64,000 nucleotides of DNA from Caprimulgus europaeus (taxonomy: Eukaryota > Chordata > Aves > Caprimulgiformes > Caprimulgidae): assembly GCA_907165065.1 (NCBI GenBank), contig OU015528.1, forward strand, positions 28,356,515 through 28,420,514, written 5' to 3'. Position 1 is the stretch's first letter. Each line of letters opens with the position of its first letter. Positions 36,961 through 47,874 of the stretch are shown in pieces. A program made the position numbers and the translations under genes. The notes beneath the pieces are model-generated. The model was given only the letters and a program-made list of their open reading frames with translations. It had not been told where the DNA came from and did not search any database.

Positions 36961-38793
36961 AGTGAGCTAAGGGAAATGGGAGGCCTCAGGACTGCAAAGA
37001 TGCTTTTGTGATGGCCTGGGCTACACCATGGAGAGAATCAGCTAAAAGGTGTATACCACATTAGGACTGTATGGACTGACATGCCACAGTCTCAGTGATT
37101 CTGTTCTTGTGGTGCCCAAAGGGGCTAATCGGGTTTTGAAGAGCTTTGATATGTCATTTCAGATCGTACTGACATTCTCATTAGGATACACCTGTAGCCC
37201 CTGCATCACAGTTCCCTTCACTCTTCCCTTATTCTCAGTTAAAAACCTGTTTGAGGTTGCAGAACAATAACAAGGGCAAGAGGCACCTGGTTCTGCTGAT
37301 GCTGATCTAAACTTGGCCCAGACCTTTTGTACCTGGTTGTGAAAAAACAGACTGATTCACTGGGCATTCATACTCTCAGTGTTTTAGCCTGCTAACTTTT
37401 GCTCTCTGTAGTGTTTGGTATTTTAAAGGAAAAACACTAGTAAGTATTTTAAATATTGTGAATTAAAAAACCTGTGCATGGTATCTTCTGTGTTTGGATG
37501 ATGGGTCTGTCTCGATCAGTAGGCACAATTTCATTCAAAACAATTTGTGAGCAAAGTCAACTTCAGGCACAGCTTCAACTATTTAACTAGCTGGAACTTA
37601 AATATTCTATTTTTACGTCTATTTCCAAATGAATTAATGGATTTGAAGTAAGCTCCTTTTTGCTGTACTAACACTGTTTGAAAAGGCATCTTTTGAATCC
37701 AAGATCAGAGTTTTAGCCTGCCATGAAAAATGCAGCATTTTCAACTCTGTGTTACTATTATGTATAATTTTACTGGAGCAGCAGTCTAAAACAGAAACCG
37801 TGTCTGTGTTATCATGGCAGTAATAATTTGACCAACATCATTCTTTTGAAAGCCTTGTAGTCCTTTTTCTCAACCCATCAGTATCTAAAGGATTCCTGCT
37901 TTTTCTTTTACTGAAGTACAGTTTAAAAATTACTATGTTGGATTTTTTTCTCTATTCAGCCACAAATAAAAAGTATTTTTCATCAATTTGCTAGTGTTCA
38001 CTACAGAATTAAACCTGACATTATAACACTAAATGTGCTTGTGTTAGAGAAAGTATATTTTTTAAGCTTTTTTAATCTTTTCTTTTTCAATGTGTCTGCT
38101 TGTGAAAATCAGAAAGAAGAGGGGAGGGAAACCGTGTAATGTATGGCAACAAATAAACAAATAAAGCAAAAAGGATTTTTCTTTTCAAACCTGGCATGTA
38201 CTCCAGAATAGTTCTTGCTGTGGGAACACTTGATTAATCTCAGCAACTTCCACTTTTCCCAGTCGGATATTGTCCTGTCACTTCTCCTGGTAATTGCAAA
38301 TACAAAGCTGTTTTACATACAATAAGGGGTAAGAAAGTTGGTGTTCCTACTCATTTTGCCAAGCTGCAGAAGCATTTTCTCAAGCACATTGCACATTACT
38401 AGAGAGTGCATTTACCCAAGGGAAAATGTGTCCCAAAATAATTTACAACCAGCCCTGTTCTAGTTAAATGCAAGGAACATGTTGTCCTCTCTGGAGCACT
38501 GTGACGCAGTTTCACTGACATAAAATTAGAAAAGGCTCAGACTGGTTCCTCTGAATGGTTGTGTGATGGACATCTGGTTTTAGGTCCTGTACTGCATCTG
38601 TGTTTTCCTTTAGGTGCATTAAGCGCTGTTAAAGAAGCCAGGACCTAAGCCTGTCACACATCCCAACAATGGGTTACTAGGGCCAGGTTCAGCAGATTTC
38701 TGCCCTAAAGCAGTGGAAAGTTCATGGCTTCAGTGCATGCACAATTAGCCCTATAGTTTACTTGATTTAGTTGGGGTACGAGCTAATAATTTA
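36961..38793. other. Non-coding DNA
   Basis: No gene or named repeat seen. The 73-codon frame at 37049-37270 (+) shows no recognisable domain. Confidence 0.5.
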
Positions 38794-38890
38794 TTTTTTT
38801 TCCCCTCTCTCTCTCTCTTTTAAATTTAGAGAGAAGGAGAGACATTAGGGGAGGGGGGAAGAGAGAGAGAAAGGGAGCGGGGAAAAGGCA
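38794..38890. repeat. Pyrimidine tract facing purine tract, (TC)n/(GA)n
   Basis: A 28-nt pure pyrimidine run (T7, CCCC, then TC repeats and TTT; 38794-38821) is followed within a few bases by about 60 nt that are nearly all purine (38828-38890), with GAGAGA and GGGGAGGGGGG blocks. The facing TC and GA arms can pair (7 bp, TCTCTCT/AGAGAGA, across a TTTAAATTT loop). Such tracts can form triplex (H-DNA) or slip during replication. Confidence 0.85.
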
Positions 38891-40890
38891 ACAGAGAAAA
38901 ATTCCTCTAATACCTTCAGCCTTCAGCAGGGAAGATGGTGATCCTGGTGGTCAGTCTTTCAACACTTAACAACTTATCTCTCTGAATTCTTATATAGAGT
39001 GACACCCTCGATGGGAAACTAAGCTACAAACTACAAAGAGATAATTATATGGGAGAAGTATCTGCATGCATATACAATGAGGGTTTTTATGTTTACTTGT
39101 ATATAAAATTTTTATACACACTTATAAAATATGACAGACTTATGTAAGAGAACTGTCAGGTATTTCCAGGATTCTTCCACTACTAAAGCTACCACCAATA
39201 ATAAAAATGTTAATAATATAGCTAATGTCTCTCTCTCTCTGCCTATTGGAGTGCAGTGTTGAGGCTTGACCATGCAGAACAGTTTGGAAAAACCACGCAG
39301 AGCATGAGAGCTGGTTTAGCTACCTCAGTCTCATGTCTTCAATTGCAATGAAAAGTTGCAATGAAAATTATTGAATAGCAAAATGCACAAGGAATCCTCA
39401 AGTATGCTTAATTACACTTTCCTATAACAGAGGAACCAAGGGACTTTCAGTTCTTATAATTAAGAGATACTTAAGAAAGCAGAAGAAAATAATGTTATGC
39501 ATGTGCTGGAGCTAACCTTGGAAACCGGAGCTATCAGCAGCCCACTGTGAAGAGTAGAGATCCCAACGTGGTGTTGCTTTCCAAACTTGCATTGTGTGGA
39601 CTGAAAGTAGTGTTTGCCTCAGGCTTGAATTATTATTATTTTTTCCCCTAGCACCCCCAATCATATTTGTACACATCTCAACAGTGATCTTTAACAGTGC
39701 AGTTACACACTCTTCAGCTGTCATCTTTGGAGCATGGGATCTGGGTGTTGGGAATGGAAGGAGAAATGGGACAGCACACCGCTGTCCTTCACCCACTGCA
39801 GCACTAGCATTGGCAGTGCCCCCAGCCTTGTCTCGTGTCTTCTCTGCAGCCTGGCTCAGGAACACAATTTCTTTCCAATGGTCGTAAAGTCTTTGGGTCG
39901 CACCCTCTTTTTCCTGGGCAAATTGATGTCAGTGTCAGTGGCGTAACCCGAAGAACGAAGATTCACTGCTGAAGGGCATCCAGGGGAGTCAGTATCTCTG
40001 GCATAAACAAATATATAATTGTGGTTTGCTTATACTTACTACCAAAAATTTGTAAAATAGCACGTGGCCAACACTGACCAGCAGAACTCATTATCAGCTT
40101 GGATTCCAAAGGCAGAGTAGTCCTTAAAAACTGTGCATTTATTGTTAGTGTGTTGCAAAATACAGTGTATAAAATATGGGGTGTAAAAAAATCACCATTT
40201 GTCATAAAATACAGTAGAAAATAAAATATTAATATAGAATTAAACACGTTCCTTCAAAATCAGAAAAAATGTTTTTGTTCTTAATGTTTTTTCCCCTTCA
40301 ATTTTTTACCTACTGATTTTCCACCAGTGCAATGATGTTTTGAGGCAAAATGTTGGTTTTGCAGAGATCAGCTTGGCATTTATAAACTTCAACACACAAA
40401 AACATCTCTGATGCATTTTTGCCTTGTAGAAAAACATATTTTACTTTGTTTTGCCTTTTAAAAAACAATGATAAATGCTAAAATGAAGCTACCTTTCAGA
40501 TGTGACTTCAGTATAAATATTTGGGGCCAATACAGGAATGAAAATGGAATTCTGTAGCCTGGTTTGGGGAGCTCTGGTGTTCATGATGTAAGAGCTGCTC
40601 CTAATTTTATCTGCAAAATTGTCTAACTGTGGTGAATTTATTGCCAGTCTGAAGTTCATTTGAACGGATTAGTAGAGCCAGATTCTGACCCTCTTGATGG
40701 AAAAGGCCACTGAAAACTTTCATTGCTTTTGAATGAAAAATGTGTTGATCCAGTGCATGAGAAAACAAAAGAGAAACCGATTAATGAAAAGCAAGACCAA
40801 CTGCACTGTTCTGTCTGCAGGGTTGGGAATAGCTGTGGGGAGGGAGAGAGCTAACACAGCTTGACTTCCTGCCTCCCCGTTGTCCTGCAG
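38891..40890. other. Non-coding DNA with one CpG-dense patch
   Basis: A (TC)6 run lies at 39231-39242. The segment 39594-39960 is richer in G+C, with five CpG in 39881-39960, and has competing open frames on both strands (97 codons plus, 117 codons minus). A TTTTTTCCCCTAG acceptor-like site ends at 39650. Minus-strand reading of 39881-39960 gives a basic peptide containing ATDTDINLPRKKRVRPKDF, which stops soon after. No known gene is recognised. Confidence 0.4.
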
Positions 40891-40934
40891 TGTGTCTGTG
40901 GCCACTCCAGCTCTGAAAAGCAAACAAAAATAAG
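40891..40934 (+). other. Candidate 44-nt exon with a full set of splice signals
   Basis: This is the most complete splice architecture in the window. A branch-point-like CTAAC lies at 40851-40855. A pyrimidine-rich stretch follows, ending TTGTCCTGCAG at 40890. After 44 nt comes a strong donor, AAG|GTAAGTG (GT at 40935). One frame is open (CVCGHSSSEKQTKI), and the other two have stops. The length is not a multiple of three, so inclusion would shift the frame of a coding transcript. It could equally be a lncRNA exon, a poison exon or chance. Confidence 0.22.
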
Positions 40935-43416
40935 GTAAGTGTTTACCTGATGCGGAAAGGGGAATTAAAACCCAAACCTAAAGCTGTAGATCTGATAATC
41001 TAGGAAGAGCTTGCTTTTCATTTAAAAAAATGGTGTCTGATTTGCCACTGCTAATACAGGCCACTGCAAATGGCAGTTTTGGAATCCATCTGTGATCAAC
41101 CCCATCCTTGGAGAGTGCAGGTGGTATTTTACGTGTTTCTTTCTACCAAGAAAAACCGTTTTCAATAATGGCCTGGCTTCAGTGGGAGCCTCACAGGCAG
41201 GGGTTGTCTGGAAGAAATTGTGATGCTCTGCATTTCCTGCCCATTTTTGTTCACAATCCCCTTGCTGATTTGCCTGGGGCTGATTTGCCTTTTGCAAAGA
41301 GCACCTGTTTGTCTTCATTTCAGTGCTTTCCAATTTGTTTCTGCTTGAAAATGCTAGTCTACAGTTTAGAGCAAAGTGAATAGATAAAATATTTTAAGTT
41401 TTGCTGGAAGAATAGCATTTCTTTGTTTGGCTTCTCCTTGAGCTAAAAGAAATCAGTTTATTTACTTTGGAAATATAAGGTTTTAAGTGTAACTTTTAAA
41501 AAAACCCAATAGCCAGAAAGTAAATTTTGAAAGTTTAAAAAAGTGAGAGTGAATTTTTTTATCACAGTCTATTTTCTCATGTTTTAAAATCAAAGCTATT
41601 CAATAAATTCAACATGAATTTACACATACTTCAATTGATTAAAGGATTTTTGGTGAGTAAATTATTTGTCTAAAGAATCTGACATCCTTCCGTGTGAAGG
41701 TTTGATGTTACAGAACCTGACATTATTCATTTTCATTGCCATGGCATCTGATCACTTTGGTACCAGATTTGACTAGAACTACTATGTCAGATTCAATAGC
41801 TGAGCATTTCAAGTGTACTGCCTAGTAAGCATAGTTTATATTTGGGATAATATTGCATTTCATCTGATCAAATCGAAGTATATTCACAGCATTAATTTTT
41901 ATGCTTACAAAAATTCTACCTAGCCTATTTAATATGTCACATAGAGTTTAATCTTATTAAAATTGAAAACATAATCAAATCATCTTGCAAGCTCAATATC
42001 AGTTATTAGAATTTTTTACAGTTACACATAAGCACAGTGAAATATTTCTCTGCTCCTATACCTGAACTGTAATAGTCTAATGTTTAATCAATTTTTAATT
42101 TAAGATCTGTTATCTAATTTAAATTTACTCTGGTTATTAGTTGCTGTATTTGGAAATTATGTATAAAGGTGTTACTTGCAGATACTGAACGATCTGGAGG
42201 ACTTGCCATGATAATCCTTTTAACACTTCTAAAGTTTGAGAATGTTTGTACCTAGGGTCCTCATTTAGTCTATTACTATAAAGAATGCATATGACTGATA
42301 CTGAGGTATGGAGCAAGGCCACAGAGGAGCCCTGGTTATAGGGCTGTGGGGAGAAGATGAAGGGGCTGCTTCTGCATAAAGCTTGGGCGATGGCTCCAGG
42401 GGGAGAGAGCAAGAGGTGAGCTTGATGCAACAGTTTTTAGCAGTTGGTTTGGGAATTGACATTGCTTTTAATTGCCACCTTTACTGAATACAGCTCATAT
42501 GAGCCCTTTCAGTAGTTCCACAGGCAACAAATCCTCTTTGGGACAGAACCTTTGGGGTCATGGCACATTATATAAATTAATTGTCTTCTCTCATAAAATT
42601 TACAGCAGTTTCAAGCTAATTTGACTCTAGACTGTGATTTTCTTAGTCTGGTCTTTGCTGAGCAACATTTATTGCTACTTTAAACACGGGATCTTTGAAT
42701 AAACATATTAAAGCTTTGCATAATGGAAACTTAACTGGAGCTAATTAAACCTGACTAACACGAAAGACTAAGAATACAAAAGGTGTCCAAGCGATGCCTC
42801 ATTCTTCAACATATATTGGTTTTATTTGCTTGTAGAATTGATATAGGACTGCCTATAAAGAGAGAAGTGAGGTTTTTTTCAGGACATTCTAAGTACGACA
42901 CATGGTTCAAAAAAGCTCAGTCAGGAATGCATCCACTGATTTCCTATTTCTATTTCTCTGTCAAAGTGAGTAAGTAAGTAAATGTGTTTGAAAATAAGTG
43001 GGTTTTTTTAAAAAATATGCATTTATAAATATATCATTTGGTTATTGGTTTCTCAATGCTACAGCTGTTTTGCACAGTAAACATTCAGCTAATACGTTTT
43101 CACTTGCCAAAAACTCTCCAGAATTGTAGACCCAATAGCTATTGTTTAGATAGAGATGATGTTATCTGCAGCTGAAAATATTCAATACACTTTCCTTATT
43201 TTGATCCAAATAGAGATATAATATGATAAAAACATATGGCTGAAAAAAATGTGTGTGAAAGGGAGGGAAGCTGAATGTTGTCATGTCCCCTTCCATGTTT
43301 AGACCTCTTTGAGCTGTCTCAGAGTCTGATGTGGCAGCCCAGGGAGGTAAAATCATGAAAGCATGAGAAGCTGTGGGTGGATATATAATATAACCATTCT
43401 GCGGAAAGAATTCATG
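40935..43416. other. Non-coding DNA
   Basis: Competing 91- and 103-codon frames at 41022-41383 on opposite strands show no domain. A short direct repeat of GCTGATTTGCCT lies near 41263-41291, and an (AAGT)n-like tract near 42966-42980. No named repeat is seen. Confidence 0.5.
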
Positions 43417-43730
43417 CAATCACAGAATAATTTAGCCTGGAAGAAACCTCTAGAGCCACTCTGCCCAAAACAATGCAAACTCCAAAGTCGCATTAAGTTG
43501 CTCAGGGCTTTGTTCAATCATTTTTTGATGTGTCCAAGGGGGTAAATTGCACAGCATTTCTGGGCATCTGTTCCAGTATGTGACCACCCTTATTGCAAAG
43601 GGTTTTTTAAAATCTAGTATCTAACTAGATTTTCTCCTGCTGCAGATATTGCCTAAATGTATCCATCTTAATGAGAATTGTCTAGTTTCCTTCTGCAGTG
43701 AATATAAACAAAGAACCTCCTTCTGAGATC
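43417..43730 (-). mobile_element. Old CR1 LINE 3' end, antisense
   Basis: The plus strand begins CAATCACAGAATAATTTAGC, then CTGGAAGAAACCTCTAGAGC, and later reads GGGCATCTGTTCCAGTATGT and GACCACCCTTATTGCAAAGG. This is the reverse complement of the CR1 tail, 3' UTR and ORF2 end in the expected order. Substitutions and indels are many, so it is one of the oldest repeats here. The right end is approximate. Confidence 0.85.
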
Positions 43731-46700
43731 TTTTCGGATAGGATTGAACATTCTCAGAATGTGACTCAGACACGGAGAGAGACCATATTACACAGAAAAA
43801 TGGTAATAAAGCACTTCTAGAGAGTCAAAGTGAGGTGAGGAGGAACCTGTCTGGTCTGACAAAGACACCTCTGCATTTGCTTTAAGTAGACTTTAATGAA
43901 AAGTACTATTCGAGCACCTTTTCACTGGGTCTAAAGGACTCTAGTTAGTTCTCTAAATGCAGACAGTTTTTCTGTTTGGGATTGTTTTAGTACACTGCCT
44001 TTTGTTCCCTAGCCTAGTTATCTCACCCTGCCTGACTCCTGAGGCTTCACAAGAGATGGTGCTTTCTCTTTGTGGCTATCTGACTTTGAAACCTGTAGCT
44101 CTTGCAGAGTTAGCAGTTAGTGAGTTTCCTCCACAAAACAAGTCTGTCATTTTGAAGTCTTGATCGTTTTTAACTAGACCAATTAAATAATTATTTCATT
44201 ATACACTCCTTTCATTACTCACTAATGCTATAAATGGCTCATTCTGTGGGTAGGTGCCATACATATTAGTATGTTCTTGGAATATTTTCAGTGATATTTT
44301 TTGCTATATCATAATGCCTAATTATATGTTATAGTCTATACTGAACGCATGCTGCAAATGGGATTTTTTTTTGTTTTGTTTACCATTTGTTGATTCCTTA
44401 TAATTTATTGCATATTCATTTCTGTTTCATCTCAGTTCTCAGGAACTGGCATATGAACAGAACAATTCATGCCATAGGTCTGGAAGAACTAATTTTAAAT
44501 TATCCTTGCAGACAAGCAGGTTATTAACTGCTCACTCAGACTGGTCTGTTGAAACATAAATACAGTAGGAACTCCTGTAGGAGAAACTCCTCTTTCATGA
44601 TTTTTATGCATCTTATCTGCCCTGGAAAGGTCTAATGTATTACAGATATAGATCTACCCCAGATTTTCAAATCATTTGATTTTACAAAGAAAACAATAGT
44701 TTCATCAACATTACAGCACAAAATTTCTGAAGGAAAAACCTGGCTAAATTGCTATTAGTATTGCTTTTTTATCATAAGGATTATGGAGAATATCATCAAG
44801 GCTTCTGATTTTACTGACTTTTCCCTTCTGCAACATTCAGCTTGGCGTGAAGTCTCACCTCATTCCCCTCAACTGTTTGGCTGTTATGGGACAACAATAG
44901 AAAAAGGATAATAGGATAATACATTTCTCTCAGGAAAAGACAGTCATAACCATGATTGAAAGTCATAAGACATTGCACATAGATACACAAGACATTTAAA
45001 ATTCAAAATTTCAAGTTAATTGTATGTTTTTAAAATAATGACTAATTTAAAGAATGTCTTGACTTGAATATTAAAGCATAACCAAAACTTTCATTTAAGT
45101 AAAAAGTTCTATCTAGAAAGACCCAGAGAAATTTCAAAATCCTTTATTTTTCTCAGAGAACAGTTTTGAAGAGTGTAAAGCCTACCTATCTCTCTTACAT
45201 TCAAAAAGATCTAAGTGCTAACAGTTCTGGGGCTTTTGAAAACCTTTTACTCTAAAACTACATAAGCAGGAGCTAATTAGCTGTCCCCCACCTGCCCTGC
45301 CTGCAGAGACAATGTTGAGGTACACCATCCCTTTTACCAAAAAAACTCAAAGGAAAGCAGTTGTTTAAAACTCTTTGTCTTTACTCTATTCCTTGTCCCT
45401 AAAACCCTGGAGTAGGTGCAGGTTTTGGTTGGTTGTTTGGTTGGGTTTTTTTCATTATATGCCCAGTAGTTCCAGGGATCAGGTAGGATTATCATAATGA
45501 TTTTGTTGGACCTTAGTGTCTGTTAATCCTGCCAGAAACCCTCTGGTGCTTGACATTTTCTTATCAGGCTCTTCACTTATGCAATGGTGTGGGCTGTCAG
45601 TAGAGACAGAGCTGAAGTGCTGCTCTTTAAATAGAGACGCTTGCTTTGGCGTGGAGCTGGTGGCTCATGTCTCCTTTCATCAGCCATTTTGCCACTCTAA
45701 ACTTTAAGGCAGTTTTCTCTATAAGACAATGATATATGCTTGATATTTTAAGCACTTTACTGGCCATGAGGTTATTCTTGAGCAGAAACAAAGTGAATAA
45801 CAACTGCTAGAAAGTGGCCAGGGCAGGATCGGAACAGCTCAGTAGTCCTTAGGAGTCTGGGATTAATCCCTGTCAGTCCAACACTAACAATATTCAGACA
45901 TAAGGTTTGTAGGCTGCTGGCTATGGCTCTATGGCAGCTTAACCAATAGACTTAACAGTAAAATGAGTGGAGAAAAAAGATGCAAACATCAATAAGGGGG
46001 AAAATTCTTGATGCAATTGACCATTTTTTATACTAACCACTGGTGTTTCTGATTTTCAACACAAAAGTGTGTGCAATCCCTGCTGTCAAATCCTTATATA
46101 GCCATGGTATGGCTGATGCAGATGGCATTCTAAGGTTTGTGATGATCAAGTCTTAATAATCCCTTCATCAAGCCCAAGATACTTTTGCTATTGAGTCAAC
46201 AAATTAATCTTGACTACAGAAAAATATCTTGGGTCATATAAATCTAAGTGAGGATGAACTGTGAATAAACATTGAATCTGTATGTATAAATCCAGGTGGC
46301 TACAAAAAATTTTTCAGAAAATATTTATATTGTGTAAAGTTATGTATTTATCATTTTATTCCATTCCATTTCCATGCTCATTTTTGTTCCTTCTGTATTC
46401 TATAAAATTTTTTTAATATTGTTTAGTCAATTAAAAAACAAAGCACAAAAATGGACAAAATAATAAAAGGTTTGTGCCTGGCTTAACGTTTAAAGGACTT
46501 GTGCCTTTTGCCATATGTAATTTTTAATTTTATATCTGTCTTAAAATAACACTCTTCAGAGCTGCATCTCTCAGAAAATGAGTAATCATTTAAAGAAGAA
46601 ATTTACCGGAAATATTTAATAGCTACTGGGGCTTTGTGCAAAAGCATCCCACTGACAGTGCTGTCTGTGAATTTCTCTGTAGCTATAATCCTCCTCCTTC

Positions 46701-47700
46701 CACTCTTCCTACTTGTTTGTTACAGGTAGTAACTTTGGTAGAAAAAGAGAAATATCCATGCCTTAAAAATCCTGTGCCATCAGAGAATTTCCCCTTGCTA
46801 GAAGTTTTCTCGATGATCTCTTGTGAGCAGCTCTAACAAGCCAGCTTCTTGTGGGAAAGCATAAAAAAATCTTAGTATCATGACATCACACTATATTACT
46901 GAGGCAAATGACCAACATGTTGTTATTGCTTCAGGAAAGAAATCAATTACCCTGCACCCGAGGAGTAGATGCCACCAGGAAACCCTGGCACCCCGGTCCC
47001 TGAACAGCCGCTGCTGCATCTCTTGTGTCTCTTTGCAAATTTGACCCTATAACTGTGATCAGCCCCTTGCAGCTCCTTAGGAAATTGCTACTGCATCAAT
47101 CAGAGGTGTCTGAGCTGCATCCCCTCCTGCAACTCCAGTTCTGTCTGCTGCCACCACAGAAGGATGAGCTGTGGCTCCCATATGAGAACAGAACATGTGT
47201 ATTTGTAAATTTCAAATATGAAAGAACATTGAAATCCCAGAAAGGTTTGAGAATGCTCTGAGATTAGAATAGGAGACCCACCAGAATGACTAAAGATTAC
47301 CTTGTTACCAAGCCATCAAGATGGCAAATTGCAGAAAATGAACAACAACTACAAAACCTAGGGTTGAATAAGGAATCCAGCTATGAAAAAGAAGTGTGGC
47401 AAAAATACATGGCCAACCTCAAAGTCTGTTGTTAAAACTTCTCAGTATTGTCTTCTGAGAGTAAGAGGGCTGTAAACTTCCCTTTAAGGCAAGTTCCTTT
47501 TTCTTCCAAGGAAAAGTAAAAGTGTCTTTAATAACCCTGTGGTAGAAGTGCTTTCCAGGAAGTTATGATGTGTTTTAATCTTCATCATCAGACTCTCATT
47601 ATCCAACCTCATAGAGACTGCTTCAGCCAATAGGCTTTAATATCTTGTGCACAGTAGTAGGACTTCCACAGAGTGCTCTCACATGGATATCATTCCAAAT
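43731..47700. other. Non-coding AT-rich DNA
   Basis: No gene recognised. Contains a TTGG/TTTGG-type low-complexity stretch at 45421-45450. Short frames at 46636-47261 (+) lie in a slightly G+C-richer patch but show no domain. Confidence 0.5.
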
Positions 47701-47757
47701 TCAAGGAAGAAAGGAAGGAAGGAACGAAGCAAAGGAGCATGGAAAAAAGAAAGAAGC
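47701..47757. repeat. Purine-rich (GGAA)n-like tract
   Basis: AAGGAAGAAAGGAAGGAAGG and further A/G-rich sequence to 47757. A degenerate simple repeat. Confidence 0.75.
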
Positions 47758-47844
47758 TCCCTTTTCTTACTTATGTGGTAGTAGGTATGTCCTCTGAGTC
47801 ATGTCAGGTGCTTCAGTGCAGGGTTGAGGAAGATCATCTACAAC

Positions 47845-47874
47845 TTCTTTTTTTTGTTTGTTTTTTTTTTTTTT
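47845..47874. repeat. T-rich tract
   Basis: T runs interrupted by G (T10 G TTT G T14). Low complexity. Confidence 0.85.

Noticed and set aside
36938..36975. Poly-T followed by AG as a splice acceptor
   Set aside because: A homopolymer followed by AG mimics an acceptor; no donor-bounded open stretch follows.
47775..47800. let-7-like string TGTGGTAGTAGGTATGT
   Set aside because: The seed has a mismatch and no complementary arm able to form a 60-80 nt precursor hairpin is nearby.
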